A DNA stretch of 40,244 nucleotides from an uncultured Lachnospiraceae bacterium (GTDB lineage: Bacteria > Bacillota > Clostridia > Lachnospirales > Lachnospiraceae): positions 1 through 40,244 of the forward strand of contig CACWQH010000005.1 of the NCBI GenBank assembly GCA_902762955.1, in the 5' to 3' direction. The notes below the pieces were generated by a model. It saw only the letters and a list, made by a program, of their open reading frames with translations. It had not been told where the DNA came from and made no database searches. The translations under genes were made by a program, and so were the position numbers. This document shows positions 7,836-17,195 of the stretch, piece after piece (within the stretch, counting starts at the first letter, position 1; each line of letters opens with the position of its first letter).

Positions 7836-10519
7836 ATATTCAAAATATAATAAAAATTGATAATAAGTTTAAATTATATATATGGTATTCACTCTCTTTT
7901 ATTGCGATTGTTATTCTATCCTTTTATGTGTTTTATGCCAACAGGAAAACTCTATTATGGTCGTTAGATGGGTTTCCTGTTTTATATCCATCTTTTGTTG
8001 AAGTTAATAAGTCTTTTTTTTCCTTATCATCATTTAATATTAATATAGGATGGGGAACAGATGGAATATCTTTTTTCTCAAATTGGTATTTTGAACCATT
8101 TGAATTTATAGCATCTTTGTTTGATAAAAATCCAGGTGTTATAACTTATAGTTTAATTACCTTAATAAAACTATATTGTACAGGTATTGCATTTTCTTTA
8201 TATTGTCTTAGAAAGAAATTGTCTTATTATTCAATCTATATATCATCATTAATATATGTTTTTTCAGCCTATACTATGTATATAGGTATTAGATTTCCCG
8301 TTTTTTTAGTTCCCATGATATATTTGCCATTAATTATATTGGGAATGGACGAAATAGACGAAAAAAATTTTTCTATAATTTTTGTTATTATGATAGCTTT
8401 GAGTGCAATTAGTCACATATATTTCTTGTATATAAATGTAATTTTTTGCATTATATATTTTCTTGTATCTTGCTTCGTTTATAATAACAAAATAAATTTT
8501 TATATATTATTTAAAAAAATATCAAACTATATTCTAAACGGATTATTAGGTATTGGTTTAGCTGCCTTTGTTTTTTTACCAACCGTATATGTTCTTCTTA
8601 ATTCTAATAGAACAAGTAGTATAATCGCCTCTGACTCCTTGTTTTATTATAGCAAAAATTGGATTGCTCAAATTTTAGCATATATACCATCACCAATGAC
8701 AAGTTATAATCAACCTAATTATGAATTTTACATTGGTGTTATACCATTGGCATTACTTTGTATATGTTCAACTTCAAAATGTGATAAAGAGTATTTAAAA
8801 TGGAGAATTATTGCAACTATTCTGTTTATATTTATGTTATTTCCTTTTTTCGCATATGTTTTTTGTGGTTTTAATAATATAAGTAACAGATGGACATATA
8901 TATGGACCTTTTCATTATCATATATTTCTTGTCAAGCTATAGATAAAGAGAACTATAAACAAAATAAAAATCCGCTTCTATATATATTATTATTTGTATT
9001 TTTATTATCTATAGCATTACATATAAATAATTCTAATATATTTAATATTTATACGATAACAGGAGTTTTGTGTACAACTGTATTTTTTATTTTATATTAT
9101 GCTGATTTTAAGATTTTAAATAGTAACAACCAATTTATTAAAAAAGGACTTATTATAATAACTGTATTTTTTTCAATAGTTATATATAATTATTTATTAT
9201 TCAATCCTAATTACGGTAATTATATTCAAGAATTCGCAGATATAGACCAATGCAAGATTTTGTTTTCCAAAATAGAATATCCGATTATTGATACGGATGA
9301 TACATTATACAGAATTGAATTCCAAAATAACAAAAGAAATAATTTAGGACTTTCGTATCTTAATGAATATTCAAGTACCGGTTTTTATTCAAATACTACT
9401 CAATATAATATATCAGATTTTTTGAGGTATATAAATAACAGTGGTTTTGAAGAGAACATAATAAATTATGATATGGACTCAAGAACACAACTTATGGAAT
9501 TATTGTCTGTAAAGTATTATATTAAAGATAATGGCGAACCATACAATATACCATATGGATATTCACTGTTCTCAAAGAATGAACAATATACAGTTTATAC
9601 AAATGACTATTATAACCCTTTTGTTTTTTCTTATAACAAATGTATATCAAGGGATAAACTAAATGGAATGGATTCTGTAGAAAAAGAAGAAGTAATGATG
9701 AGTGCTGCTATAATTGAGGACAACAATTCCATTTCTAATAAAGAGTTTTTTACATCCAACATAGATCTTTCAAATATATATGAATATGACTTTGATATTT
9801 CATATAATGGTATAAAATATGTTAGCGAAAATCTATACTATGTTGAATATCCGGGTGCAACTATTGTTTTTAATATTAATAATAATACAAACAAAAGCAC
9901 TGAAAATTATCTATTAATAAACAATATGAAAATAAATAAAAACGGGATAGCTCACTGGAACATTGCGGTTTCTTCTACATACGAAGATAAAACAATTAAC
10001 AACAATTTTGCAGTATTATCAGAAAAAAACAATTATAACCCTCAAGTAAATAATTATACAATAAATTTAGGATATTCAGATTCTCCTCTAGATAATGTTA
10101 CAATTACTTTTCCTGTTAGTGGTATGTTCTCGTTTGATACATTCGAGATAAAATCACGTTCTTTCATCGATTATAACGAAAAGATAAAAAAACTTCAAAG
10201 TTTTAATATATCAGAGTTTAAGATGGAAGATAACAATATTTCTTTTAACATAAGTAATCCAAAAAATAATATTGTTATGTTATCCGTACCATATACAAAA
10301 GGATGGGAATTATATATTGATGATAAAAAAGCAGATACTTTTCCTGTAAATATAGCATTTATGGGTTTCAATATAGATGAAGGTTTCCATACTGTAAAAC
10401 TACAATATAACATTCCTTTTTTTAAAGCTGGAAAAATTGTATCTATATCGTCGCTCATTATTTTGTTTATTTTATGCATGTATAGATTTTTATTTAAAAA
10501 TATTGGAGGCCAAAAATGA
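7832..10519 (+). CDS. YfhO-family membrane glycosyltransferase (GT-C type)
   Basis: A large integral membrane protein of 895 residues. It has a first membrane helix at about 18-36, some ten more helices up to about residue 460, then an extracytoplasmic domain of about 380 residues and a final helix before the basic C-terminus. The WSLDGFPVLYPSF stretch in the first outside loop and the overall plan match the YfhO family. In Bacillus and Listeria the CsbB-GtcA-YfhO set transfers a sugar from undecaprenyl phosphate to lipoteichoic or wall teichoic acid. Here the GT2 and GtrA genes immediately upstream supply the same two partners. The gene is very AT-rich compared with the core genes. It overlaps both neighbours by four bases. 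The acceptor is unknown. Confidence 0.8.
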   Translation: MNIQNIIKIDNKFKLYIWYSLSFIAIVILSFYVFYANRKTLLWSLDGFPVLYPSFVEVNKSFFSLSSFNINIGWGTDGISFFSNWYFEPFEFIASLFDKNPGVITYSLITLIKLYCTGIAFSLYCLRKKLSYYSIYISSLIYVFSAYTMYIGIRFPVFLVPMIYLPLIILGMDEIDEKNFSIIFVIMIALSAISHIYFLYINVIFCIIYFLVSCFVYNNKINFYILFKKISNYILNGLLGIGLAAFVFLPTVYVLLNSNRTSSIIASDSLFYYSKNWIAQILAYIPSPMTSYNQPNYEFYIGVIPLALLCICSTSKCDKEYLKWRIIATILFIFMLFPFFAYVFCGFNNISNRWTYIWTFSLSYISCQAIDKENYKQNKNPLLYILLFVFLLSIALHINNSNIFNIYTITGVLCTTVFFILYYADFKILNSNNQFIKKGLIIITVFFSIVIYNYLLFNPNYGNYIQEFADIDQCKILFSKIEYPIIDTDDTLYRIEFQNNKRNNLGLSYLNEYSSTGFYSNTTQYNISDFLRYINNSGFEENIINYDMDSRTQLMELLSVKYYIKDNGEPYNIPYGYSLFSKNEQYTVYTNDYYNPFVFSYNKCISRDKLNGMDSVEKEEVMMSAAIIEDNNSISNKEFFTSNIDLSNIYEYDFDISYNGIKYVSENLYYVEYPGATIVFNINNNTNKSTENYLLINNMKINKNGIAHWNIAVSSTYEDKTINNNFAVLSEKNNYNPQVNNYTINLGYSDSPLDNVTITFPVSGMFSFDTFEIKSRSFIDYNEKIKKLQSFNISEFKMEDNNISFNISNPKNNIVMLSVPYTKGWELYIDDKKADTFPVNIAFMGFNIDEGFHTVKLQYNIPFFKAGKIVSISSLIILFILCMYRFLFKNIGGQK

Positions 10520-12015
10520 AAAACAAAAAAATGCTTACATATATTGTAATATTTTTAATCGCTACAACTTTATTAATCTTCAACATAAATGTTTGGTGTG
10601 ACGAAGCTGCATCTATTAATCTTACATCCTATAATTGGAATGATCTAATTTATTTCGTAAAAAAAGATTTTCACCCACCTCTCTACTATCTTGCACTTAA
10701 AACATGGGGGCATTTTACAGGTCATAATTTGATTTCATATAAATTTTTTTCCATTATACCGGTGATTCTTTCTGCATTATTTGTATGTATATGGTTTAAA
10801 AAACGCTTGCCTAAATATTATAATAAATATAATATTATTTTTGTTATTCTTATCTTTTTTGCTCCTTGTAATATGGGAAAGAATATTGAAGTACGCATGT
10901 ATACATGGGCGGCTTTTTGGGTATCAAGTTTTTTATTAACATCATGGGAATTACGCGAAAATAGTTTTAAAGATTTAACAACTAAAAAAAAGATATTTTT
11001 ACATATGTTTTTAATTATATCAGGTGCTTGCGCATGCTATACCCATTACTTTGCAGGTTTGACTATACTTGTAATAGGCATTATATCTATAATTATGCTT
11101 ATCAAACAAAAGAATAAAAATGAGTTAATTAATTATTCACTTTCTTGTATAGGGGTTTTTGTTTGTTTTCTTCCATGGCTGTTTATTTTCTTCAAACAAA
11201 TTAATGACAACATACCTATATGGACTATTGAACTCGAGATGAAACCTGTATATACCCTTAATATATTAAGGTATCCTTTTGAAGGTGATTATTCATCTGC
11301 ATTTCCATCTGATTTTACACCTATTTTATGGATTATTATTGTTTCAATGTTGATATATTCTATACATTTGATAAAAACCGATACTGATAATAAAAAAACA
11401 CAGATTATAAAATATGGTGTTGAATGTTTTTCTATATTTATTTCAGTTTTTATAATTGGCTTAATTGTATCATACAATATACATCCTATACTTATGAGGC
11501 GCTATCTTTTTCCATCTGTTAATCTACTATGGTTATCTGTTGCCCTTATGTCTGCGTCTTTTTGTGAAACAGAAAAGCTTAGATCAATATTAATAGGGAT
11601 TTTAACTGTTTTAAGTATATCTTCATATGTATATACCATAGAACGAGAATACGAGACTGGCACAAAGGCCACTCTCAACTTTTTTACAAATTCAGACATC
11701 AAGGATGATGACATTATAATTAATAATATTGAAATATGCGCTTGTTGGGAGCTTAAATATTATTTTCCGAATAATGACAATTTCTACGAAGAAAATGATA
11801 TAATCTATGCAACAGATTATGTGACCGCATGGTATCTACCTAACTATGAGCAAATTAATGAAAGCGACAAAACTATATGGTATTTTTGCAATAATAACAC
11901 AAATCTTAATGTGGAAAAATACGTCAATTCCAGGAAAAATATAGAGGAAGTATATAAAGGAAATCTTGATAATTATTATAACTTTAAAATTTATAAAATA
12001 TCACCTGTTAATTAG
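10516..12015 (+). CDS. GT39/ArnT-like membrane glycosyltransferase
   Basis: A 499-residue GT-C protein with about ten or eleven hydrophobic helices. The first outside loop carries the acidic pair D29-E30 in WCDEA, and a second motif DFHPPLYY (D51, H53) follows. Both are the pattern of the PMT/ArnT (GT39) group, which takes sugar from a polyprenyl phosphate. The C-terminal 120 residues are soluble and likely face outside. ATGA overlap with yfhO couples their translation. Together with yfhO it gives two different GT-C acceptors or donors for one lipid-linked pool. It is the last gene of the plus-strand operon. A weak 5-bp stem (TTTGC 12027-12031 with GCAAA 12040-12044) is all that resembles a terminator in the 42-base convergent gap. 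Confidence 0.75.
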   Translation: MKNKKMLTYIVIFLIATTLLIFNINVWCDEAASINLTSYNWNDLIYFVKKDFHPPLYYLALKTWGHFTGHNLISYKFFSIIPVILSALFVCIWFKKRLPKYYNKYNIIFVILIFFAPCNMGKNIEVRMYTWAAFWVSSFLLTSWELRENSFKDLTTKKKIFLHMFLIISGACACYTHYFAGLTILVIGIISIIMLIKQKNKNELINYSLSCIGVFVCFLPWLFIFFKQINDNIPIWTIELEMKPVYTLNILRYPFEGDYSSAFPSDFTPILWIIIVSMLIYSIHLIKTDTDNKKTQIIKYGVECFSIFISVFIIGLIVSYNIHPILMRRYLFPSVNLLWLSVALMSASFCETEKLRSILIGILTVLSISSYVYTIEREYETGTKATLNFFTNSDIKDDDIIINNIEICACWELKYYFPNNDNFYEENDIIYATDYVTAWYLPNYEQINESDKTIWYFCNNNTNLNVEKYVNSRKNIEEVYKGNLDNYYNFKIYKISPVN

Positions 12016-12057
12016 TAACTATCAAATTTGCATAATATAGCAAAAGATTTCTTTCAC

Positions 12058-13512
12058 TTATTTTTTCCTTAATTTTTGTACAGCCAAATCAAACATTTCC
12101 TTGACAATGCTATCTTTCATAATCATAAGCAATAACCCATATATTGCAAAAAAGCATATTCCGGATAAGGCCAATGTCACAAAAGAATTAAAATCCAATA
12201 ATTTAATCCATACAGCAACAGTTGATGCCAAGCACACACTTACAACCATCTTGCCCCAAGGAACATCTTTAAACAGATTACACTTAATATTTCTTATAGC
12301 AACAAGTTGCCATAGCAAGACAACAATCTCAGCAACTAAAGTACCAATTGCTGCACCGGTCGCTCCTAACTCAGGAATTAACATAGCATTAAGTATTAAA
12401 TCAACTACCGCTCCTTCTATTTCAGAATATAGTACCTGCTTCTCAAGTCCTAAAGGAACCATCATCTGAATACCTGTTACATTAGTAATTCCTATCAATA
12501 ACAATGTAGGCATAATTACTTGCATAGGTGTTACAGCGCCCATATATTCTTTACCTGATAAAAACATTATTCCTTCTTCTGCAAAAAACATAAAATATAA
12601 TGCAAAAGAAAAAGCTACCAAAACTATAAAATGCATAGTTTTCTTTAATATTCTGTAGAATTCATCCATTTCACCTTTATCTACATAATACGAAGCTCGC
12701 GGTAACAAAACTGTACTAACAGATGTAACGATACTAAGAAGAATATTTTTTATCTTAACCGCCGCACCATAGTACCCAACTTCCACATCATCTTTCATAA
12801 ATCCAAGCATTACATTATCCAGGTTCGTATATATGGTAGTAGCTACTGACATCGAAAAAAACACTAACAACGGTTTTATGTGTTGTTTGCAATTATAATC
12901 TCCGACAGATTTCAAGTAAATAATCTTTCTAATATTAATAAAATTAAGAATATTTGATGCTGATGAAGCCAATATTGTTATCGCACCGTATTTTACATAA
13001 TCGCCCTGATTATGTATTAATAAAAACATTGCAATTAAAGAAATCAATTTAAAGACTAAAGATCTGATAGTTATATATGTATACTTTTCAAGTCCTTTAT
13101 ATAGCCATTCAACACCGATTGAATTTAGAAATATGGTTATTCCCATAACTAAAAAAAGACCTATTTCCTGTCTTAACCTTGGAATGCAAAAAATCGAAAA
13201 ACCATAAACCACATACACAATCATAGTAAGAACAATATTAATAAATAGCAGTTCATGAACAACACGTGATAATTTTTCTTTATCTTCTCTCACTTTTGCG
13301 CAAGCACGTATCCCATATACCGGTATGCCAATTTGCGTAAACATTGCAAAATATGTAACAACAGAAGTTGCAAATGTAACCTTACCTGTTCCTGCCGGTA
13401 ATAGTATTCTCGAAACATACGGAAATGTTATTAACGGAAAAATAAAATTTGACATAGTTAATAACATATTCATTATCATATTAAGTTTTACAGATTGTTT
13501 TTTTTGTGTCAT
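12058..13512 (-). CDS. wzx: Wzx-like polysaccharide repeat-unit flippase
   Basis: A 484-residue MATE/MVF-superfamily membrane protein with 12 to 14 hydrophobic helices. The N-terminal FPLITFPYVSRILLPAGTGK segment is characteristic of Wzx/RfbX proteins, followed by a TYFAMFTQIGIPVYGIRACA helix. It would translocate undecaprenyl-pyrophosphate-linked oligosaccharides across the membrane for polymerisation outside. Its ATG overlaps the stop of the upstream polymerase gene by four bases, making a polymerase-flippase pair transcribed toward the heptose operon. No initiating glycosyltransferase lies in the window, so the repeat-unit assembly genes are presumably outside it or elsewhere. Confidence 0.88.
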   Translation of the reverse strand: MTQKKQSVKLNMIMNMLLTMSNFIFPLITFPYVSRILLPAGTGKVTFATSVVTYFAMFTQIGIPVYGIRACAKVREDKEKLSRVVHELLFINIVLTMIVYVVYGFSIFCIPRLRQEIGLFLVMGITIFLNSIGVEWLYKGLEKYTYITIRSLVFKLISLIAMFLLIHNQGDYVKYGAITILASSASNILNFINIRKIIYLKSVGDYNCKQHIKPLLVFFSMSVATTIYTNLDNVMLGFMKDDVEVGYYGAAVKIKNILLSIVTSVSTVLLPRASYYVDKGEMDEFYRILKKTMHFIVLVAFSFALYFMFFAEEGIMFLSGKEYMGAVTPMQVIMPTLLLIGITNVTGIQMMVPLGLEKQVLYSEIEGAVVDLILNAMLIPELGATGAAIGTLVAEIVVLLWQLVAIRNIKCNLFKDVPWGKMVVSVCLASTVAVWIKLLDFNSFVTLALSGICFFAIYGLLLMIMKDSIVKEMFDLAVQKLRKK

Positions 13513-14732
13513 ATTATTTCTCTTTTAACCTTATATAAAAACTTTTTTTCCAAATCATCGCATAAATTATCTAAATTAGCAAATAATAACAGCAAAAAAG
13601 AATCATACTCAATCCAAAACAGCTGTCTTTCAGTCAGTCCAAATACTAATATTGCTGCAAAAACAAAAACAAGCGAGTATATTTTTTTATTATATACTCT
13701 GTATAATAGATATGAACATAACGCTAATAACATAATAATTGTAATATAACCGTAGCACAGCAAAAACTGTAAATATGCAGTATCAACATAATTCGCTTGT
13801 AAATCCTTTGTAGCATCCATTGTCATAACCCAATTAATAGGCTGTCCAAACGGTAATATATCATAGTTTAAAAAAGCTGTCTTGCATTGTTGCAATCTAT
13901 TTGATAGAATACTGTTAATTTGGGACATAACCATACTATTTTCATTATATTTTATTGATATTACTAGTATAAAAGAAAAAAGCAACCACGGCAAAAAAAT
14001 CAGAAAAACTTTTAATCCTTTTTTATCAATTAGATATTTAAGAAATTCACTTATAACAAAAAACACAAACAACACACTCATGGAAATCAAAAAAGCAAAT
14101 CTTGTGTTTGTTTTAATAAATAGCCAAATATTAATCAATGAAATAATGGAAAAAGACAAAACCGTTATATTTCCTTTTTTTAGCACTATATAATAAAAAA
14201 TAAAGTATGTAAACAGCATAACTGAGGTAGTAGTCCAGTTAAAGCCCAAATATTCCCTGTTTCTTCCGACTTCTATTTGATTTTCCAAAATACCGCTTAG
14301 GGCTCCCACAATTGTTATAGTGAAAAGTAATATATTTAATATCGTAAAAAAAGAAATTATTCTTTTTCCGTCAATTTCATTAGCCGCAACTATCAAAAGA
14401 AATATTACTAAAATATAAGTATCACCGCTTTTTAATCTGGCTAGTTCCGCAAATACAATTAGAGTCGTAAAAGTTATCAGTTTTTTCATAGATATCTTAA
14501 CAATTATTGCTCTTAAAACAATAAATATAATTAACAAATAAACTAGCTTTTCATCAAAGAAATCTACAGTATCTTTCCAAAATGACATAATAAATTTATA
14601 TTTCAATGTCCATTTTGTTGCACCTATAAGTCGTTTAGACCAAAAAGCTCCAAGCATAAAAAAGAAATAAATTTCTGATAATATTTTTACTATTTTGTTG
14701 TCACTTAAATTAAAGCAGTATTTTTCGCTCAT
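13509..14732 (-). CDS. wzy: Wzy-like O-antigen/capsule polymerase
   Basis: A 407-residue protein with 10 to 11 hydrophobic helices. A GRNREYLGFNWTTTSVM segment lies before a transmembrane helix near residue 180, and the R-x-R-x-LGF pattern recurs in Gram-positive Wzy-like polymerases. Such proteins join oligosaccharide repeat units on the outer face of the membrane. Wzy sequences diverge strongly, so the call rests on topology, this motif and the coupled wzx gene. An in-frame TAA lies 18 bases upstream of the ATG, so the 5' end is not truncated by the insertion sequence, whose end is only 20 bases away. The ribosome site is weak (GAGAA). Native promoter sequence may have been displaced by the insertion. 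Confidence 0.72.
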   Translation of the reverse strand: MSEKYCFNLSDNKIVKILSEIYFFFMLGAFWSKRLIGATKWTLKYKFIMSFWKDTVDFFDEKLVYLLIIFIVLRAIIVKISMKKLITFTTLIVFAELARLKSGDTYILVIFLLIVAANEIDGKRIISFFTILNILLFTITIVGALSGILENQIEVGRNREYLGFNWTTTSVMLFTYFIFYYIVLKKGNITVLSFSIISLINIWLFIKTNTRFAFLISMSVLFVFFVISEFLKYLIDKKGLKVFLIFLPWLLFSFILVISIKYNENSMVMSQINSILSNRLQQCKTAFLNYDILPFGQPINWVMTMDATKDLQANYVDTAYLQFLLCYGYITIIMLLALCSYLLYRVYNKKIYSLVFVFAAILVFGLTERQLFWIEYDSFLLLLFANLDNLCDDLEKKFLYKVKREII

Positions 14733-14752
14733 AACAATTCTCGATTCTTAAA

Positions 14753-14801
14753 TGTAAATGTCAATATAAAAATGTAGGAAAAGTGGAAAATAAAAATGTA
14801 G
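14753..14801. repeat. Left terminal repeats of the IS21-type element
   Basis: Outer TGTAAA, then iterons at 14766-14777 and 14790-14801 with a 24-bp period. On the minus strand a TTGACA hexamer (14759-14764) faces outward toward wzy, but the segment 17 bases further (GAATTG) is a poor -10. Confidence 0.75.
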
Positions 14802-14833
14802 TTTTTCCATCTACTCCTCCGCAGCCTGAGTCT

Positions 14834-15580
14834 CTAGCAGGGACCGGATCGGATATCTTTTGTCCGGTATGACGGCCCTTTGATGGATATGATACTTGAA
14901 TGGTGCAGCAATCTATCCAACACTGCATTTGCCAGAGTGGATGAACCAAAGAATTCACCCCATTTTGAAAACGGCATATTTGTGGTAATTATTGTACTGT
15001 TTTTTTCATATCTCTTAGCTATGAGCTGAAAAAAGATGTTTGCTGTATCCAGATCAATAGGCATATATCCTATTTCATCGATTATAAGCACCTTATATTT
15101 CGAAAAAAACTTTAGTCTTGTTTCAAGACGGTTTTCCTGATGAGCTTTCTTTAGCTGTGTTATCAGGTTTTCAAAAGTAATGAAATAAGTTTGGTGTCTG
15201 GCTTTTGTACAACAGATGCCCAATGCTGTAGCAAGATGTGTTTTACCAACGCCGCTTGTTCCTATAAATACTACGTTCTCTTTGTTTTCAACAAAACCTA
15301 GAGAACTTAACTCAAGTAATTCTTTCCGATTAAGGTTAGGCTGAAAATCAAAGTCAAAGTCATCCAATGTCTTAATAAACGGAAAGTTAGCTATATGTAG
15401 GTTTATTGCATCCCGTCGTATCTGTTTATTTTTCTTTTCGATATCGACGAGTTCGTCAAGAGCTTCACTAAAGGATTTTTCCCCTTTATTTACAAGCTCT
15501 GAATAGTGGTCAAGATACTCTTGCATCTTTTCCATTCCAAGGTCTGTAAGACCATTGATAAGTTTTTGCGGTATAGCCAT
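14834..15580 (-). CDS. istB: IstB, ATP-binding helper of IS21 transposition
   Basis: A 248-residue AAA+ ATPase with Walker A GTSGVGKT at 107-114 and Walker B VLIIDEIG around 164-171, the DnaC/IstB arrangement. It would form ATP-dependent oligomers on target DNA and direct the IstA transposase to it. The N-terminal 80 residues are helical and charged, as in the family. The start at 15580 is preceded by GGAGG, which overlaps the stop of istA 12 bases upstream, so the two are translationally coupled. Length is normal and no frameshift is seen. Confidence 0.92.
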   Translation of the reverse strand: MAIPQKLINGLTDLGMEKMQEYLDHYSELVNKGEKSFSEALDELVDIEKKNKQIRRDAINLHIANFPFIKTLDDFDFDFQPNLNRKELLELSSLGFVENKENVVFIGTSGVGKTHLATALGICCTKARHQTYFITFENLITQLKKAHQENRLETRLKFFSKYKVLIIDEIGYMPIDLDTANIFFQLIAKRYEKNSTIITTNMPFSKWGEFFGSSTLANAVLDRLLHHSSIISIKGPSYRTKDIRSGPC

Positions 15581-15592
15581 AATGAAACCTCC

Positions 15593-16795
15593 TTACAGGA
15601 GTAGATCCATCTGCTTAAGGTTTTCTTTTGCCATTTCTTCTATGGAATCCGCATTTCTTATTCTTCCATTCAGAAGCTGCATATAATCTTCTGAACGATA
15701 ATTAAGCCTTTTGCTGGTTAATAAGTGTGTGGCAATCAATTCTGTGCTATAATAGATGAACAGCTTATCGGATTTGACCTGTAATCTTACAGGCTTACCT
15801 ATGTAAGCTGGTGGCACGGAATACTTACACTTGTTAAATGTAACCATTGAATCCTTTCTAACCGTGGTTTGGCGATCGTGGGGAAGATAAGACTCAACAA
15901 CTTCGTTACTTGGCAATGGCTGTAAGTATTCCTTTTCTTTTTGGAACAAAAGAAGAGGTGGTACTCCGGTTTCATCACATACACGTTTGCATACCTTTTG
16001 GTTGATCTTCTGAAGAATTGCTATCAGTTCTTCTTCAGTTTCAAACTCTCCTTGGTATGGATATATCCAAGAAAGGAACTTGTTCAAAGCTTCAACCTTG
16101 CCTTTGGTAAAGGCATGCCTTGGTTTGCATAGTTTTATTTTGAAGTTAAAGTCTTTAGTAAAGGTTCTCATCTTATCATTAATGTGACGATGATTGCCTT
16201 TAAGATCGACAACGGACGCCATGTTGTCAAAAAGGATTTCTCTAGGTACTCCACCGGTTGCTTTAAAAGAAGCAATTAAGCAGTCGAATACATCCTGTCT
16301 TGTCTTATAAAGTTTGTAAGTGAAGATGGGGTATCTAGAATAGCCCAGCTTGTAATCAAACACCTGAAAGGTGAAGATTTCTCCGAAACGGTTGGTAATG
16401 GAAATATCTTCTTTCCAATCAACCTGAGCCTGAATTCCCGGCTCTGTCTCAAATCTTGGATGACCAGCCTCTGATTTCTTTGGCTTAAGTCCTTTAGATT
16501 TGATGTACTTTATGAAGTTTGAATAGGTTCCGATATTAGGATCCCTTTCATCTATAATAAACTCATAAACAGCTCGTACAGTCGTGCCTTTAATAGCAAG
16601 CTTATCTTTAATAAGCGGCAGATGTTTATCGAGTTTACTTGGCTTTGAATGATGTTTTGGTTTACCGTCGTATCCGTCATAATACTTTTTAACGGTTCGC
16701 CAATCTACATCGTATTTGCGAGCAAGATCAGCAAAGTTTGGTCTAGTATTGCTCAATTTTATGATTTTTAGTTGAGTGATAAGTCTTTGATCCAT
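15593..16795 (-). CDS. istA: IstA, DDE transposase of the IS21 family
   Basis: A 400-residue transposase. The start chosen is the ATG at 16795, because GGAGGTG lies seven bases before it; longer starts would place this ribosome site inside the gene. An N-terminal helix-turn-helix region contains FADLARKYDVDWRTVKKYY. The retroviral-type catalytic core has D126 (QVDWKED), D190 (ILFDN) and E235 (KGKVEALNKF). A beta-barrel-like C-terminal part (YSVPPAYIGKPV) follows. It cuts and joins the element ends and presumably binds the 24-bp iterons. The reading frame is intact. Confidence 0.93.
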   Translation of the reverse strand: MDQRLITQLKIIKLSNTRPNFADLARKYDVDWRTVKKYYDGYDGKPKHHSKPSKLDKHLPLIKDKLAIKGTTVRAVYEFIIDERDPNIGTYSNFIKYIKSKGLKPKKSEAGHPRFETEPGIQAQVDWKEDISITNRFGEIFTFQVFDYKLGYSRYPIFTYKLYKTRQDVFDCLIASFKATGGVPREILFDNMASVVDLKGNHRHINDKMRTFTKDFNFKIKLCKPRHAFTKGKVEALNKFLSWIYPYQGEFETEEELIAILQKINQKVCKRVCDETGVPPLLLFQKEKEYLQPLPSNEVVESYLPHDRQTTVRKDSMVTFNKCKYSVPPAYIGKPVRLQVKSDKLFIYYSTELIATHLLTSKRLNYRSEDYMQLLNGRIRNADSIEEMAKENLKQMDLLL

Positions 16796-16838
16796 GGATA
16801 ACACCTCCATGAATAAGAATATCACTCATAGTGGAAAC

Positions 16839-16887
16839 CTACATTTTTATTTTCCACTAAAACGACATTTTTATTTTACACTTTACA
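16839..16887. repeat. Right terminal repeats of the IS21-type element
   Basis: Inverted counterparts of the left iterons at 16839-16850 and 16863-16874, again 24 bp apart, followed by the outer TTTACA. The inner copy is part of the perfect 19-bp inverted repeat with the other end. Confidence 0.75.
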
Positions 16888-17195
16888 TCGCGAACGTGCT
16901 AATAGAAAAATAGAGTTTTTTCGTTTTTGGGGTTTGGGGATATTCCCCAACAAGTGACAGGTGTCGGATTTCAAAAACAGGGTTTTTGTCCGACGGTGAG
17001 AAACTTGCTCTGTGAAAAAACAAATTTGTAAAAATGATATTTTTCGCTGTTATAAAAATTCAAAATTACAGAAAATTAACTAAAAAAGACATTCCCGACA
17101 AAATTCATACTTCAAATATAATGAATATACGAAACTTTATTTATATAATTATTTTGATAAGATTAATTGATGATTTTTTATAGAGAGGTGAAGGT
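16888..17195. other. Gene-free stretch between IS21 and xis with two hairpins
   Basis: No gene is seen here. Two strong inverted repeats are present. One is TTGGGGA-TAT-TCCCCAA (16934-16950). The other runs 16963-16994, where GTCGGA pairs with TCCGAC and CAAAAAC with GTTTTTG around a 3-base loop, with one 3-base bulge. The rest is AT-rich with a lone TATAAT at 17117-17122 that may serve xis. The hairpins look like leftovers of the mobile element that carried xis-int, for example recombinase or mobilisation sites. That reading is inference. Confidence 0.5.

Larger units (their letters stand above)
14753..16887 (-). mobile_element. IS21-family insertion sequence
   Basis: A 2135-bp element with istA and istB on the minus strand, bounded by TGTAAA at 14753 and TTTACA ending at 16887. 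Each end carries two copies of an ATAAAAATGT(A/C)G iteron exactly 24 bp apart: 14766 and 14790 on the left, 16863 and 16839 inverted on the right. The inner copies lie in a perfect 19-bp inverted repeat (14783-14801 against 16839-16857). Multiple terminal repeats are a hallmark of IS21. Both genes are open, so the element may be active. No direct target duplication is visible: left flank TTCTTAA, right flank TCGCGAA. Confidence 0.88.

Noticed and set aside
12027-12044. Hairpin in the convergent gap between the GT39-like gene and wzx
   Set aside because: Only 5 bp of stem with an 8-base loop and no T tract; too weak to call a terminator.
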